This document shows, piece after piece, positions 1 to 6,474 of a DNA stretch of 15,773 bases (its first letter is position 1; each line of letters starts with the position of its first letter). This DNA is from Moraxellaceae bacterium UBA2031 (lineage in GTDB: Bacteria; Pseudomonadota; Gammaproteobacteria; Pseudomonadales; Moraxellaceae), in NCBI GenBank assembly GCA_002333145.1, contig DDBN01000035.1:1-15773 (forward strand). The letters run 5' to 3'. The translations under genes were made by a program, and so were the position numbers. The notes beneath the pieces were generated by a model that was not told the origin of the DNA, did no database searches, and saw only the letters and a program-made list of their open reading frames with translations.

Positions 1-441
1 CAGCTCTGCCGCCCTCTTGCGGAAGTGCTGCAGCGCCTTGGCAGCGAGCATGCATTGATTGTGCATGCAAAAGATGGTCTGGATGAATTCAGCTTGGCGA
101 CCAGCACCCAAGTAGCTGAATTGAAGAATGGCGAGATCCTCGAATACATCATTACGCCAGAGGATGTTGGCTTGAAGAGCCAAAGCTTGGTCGGTCTTAG
201 CGTAAACAGTGCGGCCGAGTCACTGGCACTGATTCGCGATGCATTGGGCAAACGCAAGGGCGAGCATGCGGGAAAAGCCGCTGACACTATTGCGCTTAAT
301 GCAGGTGCCGGTATTTATGTGGCGGGCCTTACAAAAGATTTTCGCCAAGGCGTGGCACTGGCCAATGATGTGATTTACAGCGGTCAGGCCCTTGAGAAGT
401 TTGATAACTTGCGTGAATTCACGCGGTCTGTTGCGGTTTGA
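1..441 (+). CDS. trpD: Anthranilate phosphoribosyltransferase, C-terminal part
   Basis: This is the 3' end of a gene that enters from the left edge; the frame is open from base 1 to a TGA at 439-441. TrpD joins anthranilate to PRPP in the second committed step of tryptophan synthesis. The visible 146 residues match the C-terminal part of the family: a segment reading [18 protein letters not shown], then the [11 protein letters not shown] stretch that follows the central beta strands, then the helical end with the small-residue run around NAGAGIYV. The PRPP-binding glycine-rich part lies outside the window. An internal ATG at 25 is not a real start because homology continues upstream of it. 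trpC follows after 58 nt in the same direction, so the two are probably one operon. Identification rests on recognised family sequence and on trpC next door. Confidence 0.95.
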   Translation, partial: QLCRPLAEVLQRLGSEHALIVHAKDGLDEFSLATSTQVAELKNGEILEYIITPEDVGLKSQSLVGLSVNSAAESLALIRDALGKRKGEHAGKAADTIALNAGAGIYVAGLTKDFRQGVALANDVIYSGQALEKFDNLREFTRSVAV

Positions 442-499
442 GTATTATGTTTTCCGGGGGTGTCGTGCGATGCCTCCGCTTTATTGCAGGAACCGGTTC

Positions 500-1309
500 A
501 TGAGCACCACCTCAAGCACCCCCACCATTCTCCAGAAAATTCTCGATCGCAAGGCCGAGGAAGTCATCGCGGGCCGACGGCGAAAAAGCTTGGCGGATCA
601 AGAAGAGACTGCCCGCCATGCAGATCCGGTGCGTGGCTTTCATCGTGCCATCGAAGCAAAAATTTCAGCTGGCAAGGCCGGTGTGATTGCCGAGATCAAG
701 AAAGCATCGCCCAGCCAAGGCGTGATTCGTGCCGACTTTCGACCTGCCGATATTGCCCGCTCGTATGAGAAGGCAGGGGCTGCTTGTTTGTCGGTGCTGA
801 CCGATATTGATTTCTTTCAGGGAGCGGATGCGTATCTGCAAGAGGCGAGGGGCGCTTGCACCTTGCCGGTTATCCGCAAGGATTTCTTGATTGATCCGTA
901 TCAGGTGATAGAGGCACGTGCCATCAATGCCGACTGTGTGCTGTTGATCGTGGCCGCTCTTAGTGATGCTCAGTTGAATGAACTGTATGCCTGTGCACGT
1001 GAGCATTCACTGGATGTGCTGATTGAAGTACATGATGGCCAGGAGCTTGAACGCGCCTTGCGTCTGGATTGCCCGCTGATTGGCATTAACAACCGTAGCC
1101 TCAAGACGTTTGAAGTGTCGCTGACCAATACCCTGCAACTATTAAATCGGATTCCGGCAGGTCGCCGTGTAGTCACAGAAAGCGGTATTCATGCGCCAGC
1201 CGATGTTGCTCTGATGCGCGACCACGATGTGCATGCCTTTCTGGTGGGAGAGGCGTTTATGCGTACTCCGGAGCCTGGTGAGAAGCTTGCCGAGTTGTTT
1301 GGCATATAA
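500..1309 (+). CDS. trpC: Indole-3-glycerol phosphate synthase
   Basis: TrpC closes the indole ring, converting carboxyphenylamino-deoxyribulose phosphate to indole-3-glycerol phosphate. The 269-residue product is a single-domain TIM barrel of normal length. Visible active-site elements are EIKKASPS (residues 65-72, with the catalytic lysine at 67), RKDFLID (catalytic Lys127), LIEVH (Glu176), GINNRS (Asn198) and TESGI (Glu227, Ser228). It lacks the fused PRAI domain seen in E. coli TrpC, as in Pseudomonas. The frame is open back to 392, but I chose the ATG at 500 because AGGA lies 8 nt upstream and the conserved N-terminus ([13 protein letters not shown]) begins just after it. It follows trpD and ends 21 nt before a strong terminator. 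Confidence 0.96.
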   Translation: MSTTSSTPTILQKILDRKAEEVIAGRRRKSLADQEETARHADPVRGFHRAIEAKISAGKAGVIAEIKKASPSQGVIRADFRPADIARSYEKAGAACLSVLTDIDFFQGADAYLQEARGACTLPVIRKDFLIDPYQVIEARAINADCVLLIVAALSDAQLNELYACAREHSLDVLIEVHDGQELERALRLDCPLIGINNRSLKTFEVSLTNTLQLLNRIPAGRRVVTESGIHAPADVALMRDHDVHAFLVGEAFMRTPEPGEKLAELFGI

Positions 1310-1330
1310 ATGCTTGTAAGTTTTGGCAAT

Positions 1331-1361
1331 AAAAAAGACCCGCTGATGCGGGTCTTTTTTT
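1331..1361. terminator. Bidirectional intrinsic terminator between trpC and crp
   Basis: A perfect 13-bp inverted repeat (1331-1343 with 1348-1360) surrounds a TGAT loop. It is A-rich on the left and ends in seven Ts on the right, so it works as a rho-independent terminator in both directions. It lies between convergent genes, 21 nt after the trpC stop and 16 nt beyond the end of the minus-strand crp gene, and can serve both. Confidence 0.92.
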
Positions 1362-1377
1362 GCACAGGGTGAGCAAA

Positions 1378-2013
1378 TCAGCGCGTGCCGAAGATCACCA
1401 TGGTTTTTCCCTTCACGGAAATAAGGGCCTGCTCTTCCAGTGATTTCAGTACCCGCCCAACCATTTCGCGGGAGCAGCCAACGATACGGCCAATTTCCTG
1501 TCGGGTGATCTTGATCTGCATGCCGTCGGGATGGGTCATGGCATCGGGCTGCTTACACAGATCCAGCAGAGTGCGGGCAACGCGGCCGGTGACATCGAGG
1601 AAAGCCAGATCGCCTACTTTGCGAGTGGTGGCACGCAGGCGACCCGCCATCTGGGCTGACAACGCAAAGATCAGGCCGGCGTCTTGGCGCGCCAGCTCTT
1701 TGAATTTTTGATAGCTGATCTCGGCAACTTCACAAGCGGTTTTGGCCTTAATCCAGGCAGAGCGTATTGGCCGATCTTCAAACAGACCCATTTCACCGAA
1801 AAAGTCGCCGGGATTCAGATAGGCCACGATCATTTCACGGCCTTCATCATCCTCGATGACTACCGAAATAGAACCGGAAATGATGAAAAAGAGCGTGTCG
1901 CCAGCGTCACCAGCATAGATAATCGTGCTGCGTGCCGGATATTTGCGCCGATGGCACTGATCAAGAAGGCTGTCGATGTTGGGAACGTGAGCGTTTACAG
2001 GTAGTTTGGCCAT
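1378..2013 (-). CDS. crp: cAMP receptor protein, Crp/Vfr type
   Basis: This is a global transcription regulator that binds cAMP and then DNA as a dimer. The 211-residue product has an N-terminal cyclic-nucleotide domain (residues about 20-110), with the phosphate-binding cassette FGEMGLF near 72-78 and Arg84-Ser85 that contact cAMP. The C-helix contains [14 protein letters not shown] (127-140), where the paired threonines take the cAMP-contacting positions, as in Vfr. The C-terminal helix-turn-helix is near 170-191, with recognition helix [11 protein letters not shown] (180-190) preserving the Arg, Glu and Arg that read the TGTGA half-site. Sequence is closer to Pseudomonas Vfr than to enterobacterial Crp. 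I chose the ATG ending at 2013 because GAGG lies 8 nt upstream; an in-frame ATG seven codons earlier lacks a comparable site. It diverges from the OsmC-like gene, as in E. coli (crp-yhfA) and Pseudomonas. Confidence 0.95.
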   Translation of the reverse strand: MAKLPVNAHVPNIDSLLDQCHRRKYPARSTIIYAGDAGDTLFFIISGSISVVIEDDEGREMIVAYLNPGDFFGEMGLFEDRPIRSAWIKAKTACEVAEISYQKFKELARQDAGLIFALSAQMAGRLRATTRKVGDLAFLDVTGRVARTLLDLCKQPDAMTHPDGMQIKITRQEIGRIVGCSREMVGRVLKSLEEQALISVKGKTMVIFGTR

Positions 2014-2148
2014 GGTGCGGCCCTCATGTGCCATTATTGTTAATATGTGGCGAACATAGCACAGCTACTGTGTGGGAATAAGCAGTAATAGTGTGATTCT
2101 GTGCTGATTTCTGCTGCTTCTGTGCAGCCACACCAATTAGGAAATGCA
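2014..2148. promoter_or_regulatory. Divergent intergenic region between crp and the OsmC-like gene
   Basis: This 135-bp gap must hold promoters for both directions. I could not assign convincing -35/-10 pairs. It contains a 13-bp palindrome at 2060-2072 (CACAG, CTA, CTGTG) and a TGTGA at 2092-2096 that resembles one half of a Crp site, but its partner half-site is poor. Autoregulation by Crp is plausible from family knowledge, but not shown by the sequence. Confidence 0.4.
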
Positions 2149-2568
2149 ATGAAAGCCAGAGTGAAATGGGTTGAGGATGTCACCTTCATGACTGAATCCG
2201 GCAGTGGTCATGCCGTCATTATTGACGGTGCACCAGAGTACGGCGGTCGAAATCTGGGACCTCGCCCAATGGAATTATTGTTGATGGGCATGGGTGGATG
2301 CACTGCCTTTGATGTGGTCACTATCTTAAAAAAGTCACGTCAGGACATTACTTCCTGCGAGGCAGTGCTTGATGCCGAACGCGCTGATGGGGTGCCAGCG
2401 GTGTTTACAAAGGTGCATGTGCACTTCATTGTGAAGGGTAATAATCTTAAAGATGCTCAGGTAAAGAAAGCGGTTGACCTGTCGGCAGATAAATACTGTT
2501 CGGCTTCCATCATGCTTGGGCAGGCCGGTGTGGTAATTACCCACGATTACGAAATTGCTGCTGATTAA
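2149..2568 (+). CDS. OsmC/Ohr-family protein, YhfA type
   Basis: A 139-residue single-domain OsmC-fold protein whose closest remembered relative is E. coli YhfA, which also lies beside crp. OsmC and Ohr reduce organic hydroperoxides with a pair of cysteines; the YhfA branch has no firmly assigned substrate. Both cysteines are present: GGCTAFDVV (Cys51, at the start of the central helix) and DKYCSASIM (Cys117). The N-terminus MKARVKWVEDVTFM and the PRPMELLLMG segment are typical of YhfA. The frame extends to a GTG at 2101, but I chose the ATG at 2149, which has AGGA 6 nt upstream and matches the family N-terminus. The lipoprotein gene begins 10 nt after the stop, so the two are probably co-transcribed. 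A peroxidase role is inferred from the fold and cysteines only. Confidence 0.9.
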   Translation: MKARVKWVEDVTFMTESGSGHAVIIDGAPEYGGRNLGPRPMELLLMGMGGCTAFDVVTILKKSRQDITSCEAVLDAERADGVPAVFTKVHVHFIVKGNNLKDAQVKKAVDLSADKYCSASIMLGQAGVVITHDYEIAAD

Positions 2569-2578
2569 GGATAAAGTA

Positions 2579-3217
2579 ATGAAACGATCTGCAGGTTTTT
2601 TGGTGGCGCTGGCGCTGTCGTTGAGTGGTTGCAATCTCATGACATCCTCTACCCGTGTTGAGTCGGTACAGAGCGAAAAGCCTTCTGCGGCGACCATGAA
2701 AAAAGTATTGGTGTTCGGTATTAACGTTTCAGACGAGTCACGTTTGCCATTGGAGCATGCCTTTGCGAAAGCACTGGCGGCACCTTCACGCGCACTGGTG
2801 CTTTCATCGGACTGGTATCCGGATGGCACGTTGCCGACGCGAGAAGTGATTGCTGAGCGTGTTCAGGCAGAAGGCATTACCGGCATTTTGGTAACCCGTT
2901 TGATGGACTACAGTGAAACCCCCGTTAATACAGAGTCTACTGATCAGATTTTATTCACACCGCCGCGCAATCCGGGTACTCGGGTTGGCTGGGTGGATGA
3001 TACGTGGATGATTACGATGGATGGCCTCAACCGCCGTGATCAGGCGCCTCTTGTTGAGCGAAAAGCCATTGTTGAAACGAAGCTCTATGATGTGGAGACA
3101 GGTAGTGCGGTATGGACTGCCCGAACCAGAACATTGATGCAGGATAATGCACAGAAAGATGCAAAAGGATTTGTACAGATCATCGTGCAAAAAATGAAGG
3201 AATCTGGCTGGCTTTAA
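2579..3217 (+). CDS. Predicted outer-membrane lipoprotein of unknown function
   Basis: I do not recognise the family. The 212-residue product starts with a lipoprotein signal: positively charged MKR, a hydrophobic stretch (residues 5-15) and the lipobox LSGC with Cys18. The residue after the cysteine is Asn, not Asp, so it should be sorted to the outer membrane. The mature part looks like a mixed alpha/beta domain: KKVLVFGINVSDESR, then a segment containing GITGILVTRLMDYSETP, and a C-terminal part with VETKLYDVETGSAVWTARTR. This pattern recalls small lipoproteins with a nucleotide-free Rossmann-like or CsgG/DUF4136-like domain, but I cannot assign one. The ATG at 2579 has AAGGA 7 nt upstream; the longer frame to 2555 overlaps the previous gene. 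In Pseudomonas, as I recall it, speD occupies roughly this position. A strong terminator follows. Confidence 0.85.
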   Translation: MKRSAGFLVALALSLSGCNLMTSSTRVESVQSEKPSAATMKKVLVFGINVSDESRLPLEHAFAKALAAPSRALVLSSDWYPDGTLPTREVIAERVQAEGITGILVTRLMDYSETPVNTESTDQILFTPPRNPGTRVGWVDDTWMITMDGLNRRDQAPLVERKAIVETKLYDVETGSAVWTARTRTLMQDNAQKDAKGFVQIIVQKMKESGWL

Positions 3218-3227
3218 ATTCTTGCCG

Positions 3228-3265
3228 ACATAAAAAACGGCGCCTAAGGGCGCCGTTTTTTATGT
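3228..3265. terminator. Bidirectional intrinsic terminator, 17-bp perfect stem
   Basis: Bases 3228-3244 and 3249-3265 are perfect reverse complements around a TAAG loop. The stem has a GC-rich core (CGGCGCC) and an A6/T6 tract on its outer side, so it ends transcription from either direction. It sits between the convergent lipoprotein gene (stop at 3217) and coq7 (stop at 3273). Confidence 0.94.
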
Positions 3266-3272
3266 CTAAAGT

Positions 3273-3911
3273 TCAGATTCGGTACACTGCAGAGGTCATG
3301 ACTTTCGACATGAATGTCATCAGATGTTTTATCGGAGCCGGTAATTCGGCGGCACCTGCGGCAACCGCCATTTGCATGTGTTCAGCCTCGTCGTGATGCA
3401 TCTGCTGCAAGATCGCATGGGTTTTTTCATCGGTTACAGGCACGTCCGCTAAATGACCTTGTAGGTGGTCACAGACCTGACGTTCGGTTTCAGCCACAAA
3501 TCCAAGGCTCCATTTGTCGCCAGCAGCACCAGCCGCTGCACCGACCCCGAATGACAGTGCATACCATAATGGGTTGAGCAGGCTGGTGTGTGAGCCCAGT
3601 TCATGCACGCGCTCTGCGCACCAAGCCAAATGATCTTCTTCTTCGCTGGCGGCATGTTCCATTTCTGCACGCACATCAGGCAGGCGTGCCGTCAACGCTT
3701 GGCCCTGATACAACGCCTGCGCACAAACCTCACCGGTATGATTGATGCGCATCAATCCAGCAACGTGACGGCGCTCTTCTTCAGTAAGCGGTTGCTCATT
3801 GAGCGGGATAGCTGGGCTCGGCCGGTGCCCTTGCATCGCACCGGGTGCCACGGTGCGAAGGGCCTTGTCTGCTTCAGTAATCAATCGATCAAACAGCGAA
3901 TAACGGCGCAT
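3273..3911 (-). CDS. coq7: 5-demethoxyubiquinone hydroxylase, Coq7 family
   Basis: Coq7 performs a late ring hydroxylation in ubiquinone synthesis, at the inner membrane, with a carboxylate-bridged di-iron centre. The 212-residue product shows the full ligand set in two ferritin-like repeats: Glu61 in HTGEVCAQALY, Glu91 and His94 in SEEEDHLAWC, Glu143 in AETERQV, and Glu175 and His178 in HHDEAEHMQ. A small hydrophobic Gly/Ala-rich segment (about 119-131) may help membrane attachment. The open frame runs back to 4061, overlapping the HIT gene, but the conserved N-terminus MRRYSLFDRLI starts at the ATG ending at 3911, with AGG 6 nt upstream. Pseudomonas has Coq7 in this role where E. coli uses UbiF. 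It lies 76 nt downstream of the HIT gene on the same strand and may be in its operon or have its own promoter in that gap. Confidence 0.94.
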   Translation of the reverse strand: MRRYSLFDRLITEADKALRTVAPGAMQGHRPSPAIPLNEQPLTEEERRHVAGLMRINHTGEVCAQALYQGQALTARLPDVRAEMEHAASEEEDHLAWCAERVHELGSHTSLLNPLWYALSFGVGAAAGAAGDKWSLGFVAETERQVCDHLQGHLADVPVTDEKTHAILQQMHHDEAEHMQMAVAAGAAELPAPIKHLMTFMSKVMTSAVYRI

Positions 3912-3987
3912 GGTGAACCTGCTTGGAATAATAATACGACAGTGAATACTCGGTGCCGACCTTATCTTCTCATCAGAAGAGTTTGTA

Positions 3988-4329
3988 TCAGCCCGGTGGC
4001 CAGCCCAGCGGACGACCTGCCAATAAATGCAGATGGATATGGTAGACGCTTTGCCCGCCATCCTTGTTGCAGTTCATCACCACCCGATAACCGCTTTCCT
4101 CAACGCCTAGCTCTTTAGCGAGTTGCGTGGCGGTGCTCATCATTTCCCCGAACACGGCGCTCTCGTTGGCCGGCACATCATTCATCGTCGTGTAGTGTGC
4201 TTTCGGGATGATAAGAATATGGGTTGGTGCCTGAGGGAACAGGTCATGAAAGGCAATAAGCCGCTCGTTTTCAAAGGCAATGCGGGCTGGAATATCGTGT
4301 GCCGCAATTTTACAAAAAATACAGTCCAT
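3988..4329 (-). CDS. HIT-family hydrolase, HinT-like
   Basis: Histidine-triad proteins hydrolyse nucleoside phosphoramidates and acyl-adenylates. The 113-residue product has the triad HIHLHLL (His97, 99 and 101 with the catalytic histidine in the middle), the upstream PQAPTHILIIPKAH strand, the GYRVVMNCNKDGGQ segment and the C-terminal GWPPG end typical of gammaproteobacterial HinT. A CxxC near the N-terminus (Cys3, Cys6) is common in this branch. The start is uncertain: three in-frame ATGs end at 4347, 4341 and 4329. I chose 4329 because the family N-terminus MDCIFCKI begins there and GGA lies 7 nt upstream. The first one would begin 5 nt after the preceding stop and could be translated by coupling. 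As I recall, the same gene follows coq7 in Pseudomonas. Confidence 0.9.
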   Translation of the reverse strand: MDCIFCKIAAHDIPARIAFENERLIAFHDLFPQAPTHILIIPKAHYTTMNDVPANESAVFGEMMSTATQLAKELGVEESGYRVVMNCNKDGGQSVYHIHLHLLAGRPLGWPPG

Positions 4330-4352
4330 CGTTGTATCCATGGTCATGAGTA

Positions 4353-4814
4353 TCAGCGTTTTTTACGCTTGCTGGACGGCTCGGGCGGAATCATGGTCGC
4401 GAGCGGCACATAAGGTCCAATAGGGATCAGATCATAGGCCAGCAGACCGCTACGGGTAAGAGGCAGGCTGCCAATAACCCGCTCCGCTTCCTCCATGCTG
4501 CCTACCTCAAGGATCAGGATGGCCCCGGGCCTGTCCTGACGGAAATACCACTGACGTATCTTGCCGCCCAAGTAGAGATTAACGATGGCCCGTACCTCGT
4601 CCGGAAGCAGCGCCTTGAGCTTATCCTCGGTAGCGCCGGGCTGGATGCGGTCCATGGCCAGTACTTGGCGTGGAACGATTACCTGAGGTGGCTGTTCTTG
4701 CTCGGCAGATGCCGACGTGAGAGATACCTCCAGAGGAGAGGATGGGGCGGCAGGCGTTTCCTGCGCCATCAGGATGGCAGGCAGTAGGCAGAAAATAAGG
4801 GGCCAGCGAGTCAT
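4353..4814 (-). CDS. Small exported protein with a YciI/muconolactone-isomerase-like domain
   Basis: A 153-residue protein of unknown function. It begins with a probable Sec signal peptide: MTR, a hydrophobic stretch to about residue 16, and a possible cleavage after LMAQ. A low-complexity Pro/Ser/Glu linker follows (about 19-45). The rest, from VLAMDRIQPGATEDKL to GPYVPLATMIP, has a strand-helix-strand-strand-helix-strand pattern with WYFRQDRPGAILILEV and SMEEAERVIGSLPL, resembling dimeric alpha/beta-barrel proteins such as YciI or muconolactone isomerase. The tail SKRKKR is basic. Being exported is unusual for that fold, and I see no catalytic residues I can assign. GGAG lies 7 nt before the ATG. 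The HIT gene starts within a few bases of its stop, so the two are probably in one operon. Confidence 0.85.
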   Translation of the reverse strand: MTRWPLIFCLLPAILMAQETPAAPSSPLEVSLTSASAEQEQPPQVIVPRQVLAMDRIQPGATEDKLKALLPDEVRAIVNLYLGGKIRQWYFRQDRPGAILILEVGSMEEAERVIGSLPLTRSGLLAYDLIPIGPYVPLATMIPPEPSSKRKKR

Positions 4815-4881
4815 AGCAGTGCTCCGTTGAATGGCTTACATGCTAACCGTCAGTGCGTGACGGATAAAGCGGCCGAAGTTC

Positions 4882-4910
4882 ATGTGATTTTGCCCCGGTC
4901 GCTCTATAAT
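4882..4910 (+). promoter_or_regulatory. Probable sigma-70 promoter of the PP-loop/tusA pair
   Basis: A perfect TATAAT at 4905-4910 is preceded, with 17-bp spacing, by a weak -35 ATGTGA at 4882-4887 (3 of 6 matches). Transcription would start near 4917, giving a leader of about 25 nt before the ATG at 4942. This also rules out the in-frame ATG at 4909, which overlaps the -10 element. Whether the divergent gene ending at 4814 shares regulation is not visible. Confidence 0.55.
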
Positions 4911-4941
4911 GCCGGTCCTGTTTAGTTCGTGTGTCCCGTTC

Positions 4942-6015
4942 ATGTCTGTCGCTCCCATCAAACGTCGTGCTCTCGCGCTGCTTTCCGGCGGCCTTGATTC
5001 CCTGTTGGCGGTGCGTGTGGTCCAGGAGCAGGGCATTGAGGTGGAAGGTATCAACTTCTACACGGGCTTCTGTGTGGAGGGTCACACCCACGCCATCCGT
5101 AAGCAGGACGAGAGCAAGCAGAAGCGTAATAATGCCCTTTGGTCAGCTGAGACGCTGGGTATTCGTCTCAACATCGAAGATATCTCCGAGGAATACAAGG
5201 ATGTGGTGCTCAACCCAAAACATGGGTACGGCGCCAACTTGAATCCCTGTCTGGACTGCAAGATTTACATGGTTAATAAGGCGATGGCCTTTGTGAATCG
5301 GGCCCGTGCCTTTGCCGATGCCAATGGCTTTGATTTTCTGATCACCGGAGAGGTGATCGGCCAGCGCCCCAAGTCACAGCGGGCTATCACCATGCCCATC
5401 ATTGCCCGTGAGTCTGGCGCGGATGATCGTCTGTTGCGGCCGCTGTGTGCCAAGCGACTGGCACCGACACTGCCCGAGCGGGAGGGCTGGGTAGATCGTG
5501 AAAAACTTTATGCATTTCATGGCCGTAGCCGACAGCCACAGATCGCGCTGGCACGCCAGTTTGGTTTTGCCGACTGGGCTCAGCCAGCAGGGGGCTGTTG
5601 TTTCCTGACCGATGAAAGCTACTCGCGCAAATTGGCGGATATGTGGAAGGCGCGCGGCGAGCGCCGCTATGAGCTTGATGACATCATGCTGCTCAAGGTA
5701 GGGCGTCATGTGCGTCCTGCGCCTCATTACAAGCTGATCGTTGGTCGTGAAGAGGGCGAAAACAATTGGCTGGAAGGCTATCGCCACGAATTTGATTGTA
5801 TCCGCGTGCTAAGTCATAACGGACCGCTGACGCTGGTGGATGGCCAGCCCGATGAAGATGACTTGCTGCAGGCGGCTCGTATTGCCGGGCGCTTCAGTCA
5901 GGGGCGTGATGCCGAGGAGATTGAGGCGGAGATTATTCGTAAAGGCGGGGTATCGACACGCGTAAAGGTGATGCCGATGCGGGCGAATGAAATGCCGAAG
6001 GATTGGTATGTCTGA
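4942..6015 (+). CDS. MnmA-like PP-loop protein with C-terminal NFACT-R-like domain, putative RNA thiolation enzyme
   Basis: A 357-residue ATP-pyrophosphatase-type protein. The PP-loop SGGLDS (residues 15-20) binds ATP, which activates a base for sulfur insertion. Two cysteine sites match the two-cysteine scheme of the 2-thiouridylase MnmA: NPCLDCKIYM (Cys103, Cys106), at the position of MnmA's first catalytic cysteine, and AGGCCFL (Cys219, Cys220), at the second. TGEVIGQRPKSQ (135-146) is a conserved motif of this subfamily. The C-terminal part (about 245-357), with LKVGRHVRPAPHYKLIVGR, resembles the NFACT-R RNA-binding domain found fused to such enzymes. It is not MnmA itself: MnmA's own conserved regions differ and the C-terminal module is absent there. 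The tusA gene overlaps its 3' end by 8 bp, supporting a sulfur-relay role. The ATG at 4942 follows a TATAAT promoter, though no clear Shine-Dalgarno precedes it. The target base is unknown. Confidence 0.85.
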   Translation: MSVAPIKRRALALLSGGLDSLLAVRVVQEQGIEVEGINFYTGFCVEGHTHAIRKQDESKQKRNNALWSAETLGIRLNIEDISEEYKDVVLNPKHGYGANLNPCLDCKIYMVNKAMAFVNRARAFADANGFDFLITGEVIGQRPKSQRAITMPIIARESGADDRLLRPLCAKRLAPTLPEREGWVDREKLYAFHGRSRQPQIALARQFGFADWAQPAGGCCFLTDESYSRKLADMWKARGERRYELDDIMLLKVGRHVRPAPHYKLIVGREEGENNWLEGYRHEFDCIRVLSHNGPLTLVDGQPDEDDLLQAARIAGRFSQGRDAEEIEAEIIRKGGVSTRVKVMPMRANEMPKDWYV

Positions 6016-6250
6016 GCCAGAAAAGGGAATGCACCAAATTGATGCGCGTCGATTGCTTTGCCCTCTGCCGGTGATTCGCACCCAGAATGCGGTGAGAAAA
6101 CTGCAAAAGGGCGATGAACTGCTGGTTATCGCGACGGACCCTGGGGTTATGCAGGATATTCCGGCTTGGTGTCGGGTGCATGGTCATCAGGTCGTAAGTG
6201 CTGAAAAATACGAATTAGAGTTTCATATTAGAGTTTTGGTCGGCGAGTGA
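6008..6250 (+). CDS. tusA: TusA-family sulfur carrier protein
   Basis: TusA-family proteins are about 80 residues and carry a persulfide from a cysteine desulfurase to acceptor enzymes. The 80-residue product has the signature helix-capping motif RLLCPLPVIR, with the sulfur-carrying cysteine at position 18, followed by KLQKGDELLVIATDPGV and the C-terminal FHIRVLVG strand. Its start overlaps the end of the PP-loop gene (ATGTCTGA, 6008-6015), with AAGGA 5 nt upstream, so translation is probably coupled. In E. coli, TusA feeds the MnmA thiolation pathway via TusBCD and TusE; here the partner is more likely the adjacent MnmA-like enzyme, which is an inference. TusA paralogues are common, so this may not be the housekeeping copy. 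Confidence 0.9.
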   Translation: MSEPEKGMHQIDARRLLCPLPVIRTQNAVRKLQKGDELLVIATDPGVMQDIPAWCRVHGHQVVSAEKYELEFHIRVLVGE

Positions 6251-6295
6251 CACATTTAGGTGCGCCGTCTTTCCGGTTGTGATCTAAAATGGTGC
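6249..6295 (+). promoter_or_regulatory. Possible tandem NtrC sites upstream of glnA
   Basis: Two 15-bp elements end in strong right half-sites: GACACATTTAGGTGC (6249-6263) and GATCTAAAATGGTGC (6281-6295). GGTGC matches the right half of the NtrC consensus; the left halves are degenerate. The two are exactly 32 bp apart (three helical turns) and centred about 128 and 96 bp before the predicted sigma-54 start, close to the arrangement of the E. coli glnA enhancer. The first overlaps the tusA stop codon. No clear IHF site was found in the AT-rich stretch near 6313-6330. Confidence 0.45.
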
Positions 6296-6358
6296 CTTTA
6301 CGGGCGCTAAAAGTATCACCTGCATTTTTATTCGCATGGCTAAAGGGTTTGGCAATGC

Positions 6359-6374
6359 TGGTACGCATCTTGCT
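6359..6374 (+). promoter_or_regulatory. Sigma-54 (RpoN) promoter of glnA
   Basis: TGGTACGCATCTTGCT matches the -24/-12 consensus (TGGCAC, five bases, TTGCW) at all but one position. The invariant GG (6360-6361) and GC (6372-6373) are separated by the required 10 bp. Transcription would start near 6384-6385, leaving a leader of about 90 nt before the glnA ATG. This is the expected promoter class for nitrogen-regulated glnA. Confidence 0.82.
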
Positions 6375-6474
6375 ACCACTGATATCACTGAGTTTTAGAG
6401 ATTGTTCGCCGTAAGCAGGCAGCCACCTCGAAACAAGCTATTAGTACTAATCTACCGCTCTCTTGGAGAAGAAC

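Noticed and set aside
392..499. N-terminal extension of trpC
   Set aside because: It overlaps trpD, has no family similarity, and the ATG at 500 has a good ribosome binding site.
2041..2110. A possible Crp autoregulatory site (TGTGA at 2092-2096)
   Set aside because: The other half-site matches the consensus at only 2 of 5 positions, and no promoter could be positioned relative to it.
3965..3980. Short hairpin (TCTTCT and AGAAGA) between the HIT gene and coq7
   Set aside because: Only 6 bp, AT-rich and without a T tract on the minus strand, so too weak to call a terminator.
3912..4061. An extended coq7 start adding 50 residues
   Set aside because: The extra part has no family similarity, overlaps the HIT coding region, and the internal ATG has its own ribosome binding site.
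4909..4941. An earlier ATG for the PP-loop gene
   Set aside because: It overlaps the TATAAT element that should drive the gene, so it would lie upstream of the mRNA start.
6289..6414. A 41-codon hydrophobic reading frame between tusA and glnA
   Set aside because: It has no Shine-Dalgarno, and the well-supported sigma-54 promoter lies inside it, so it is more likely chance.
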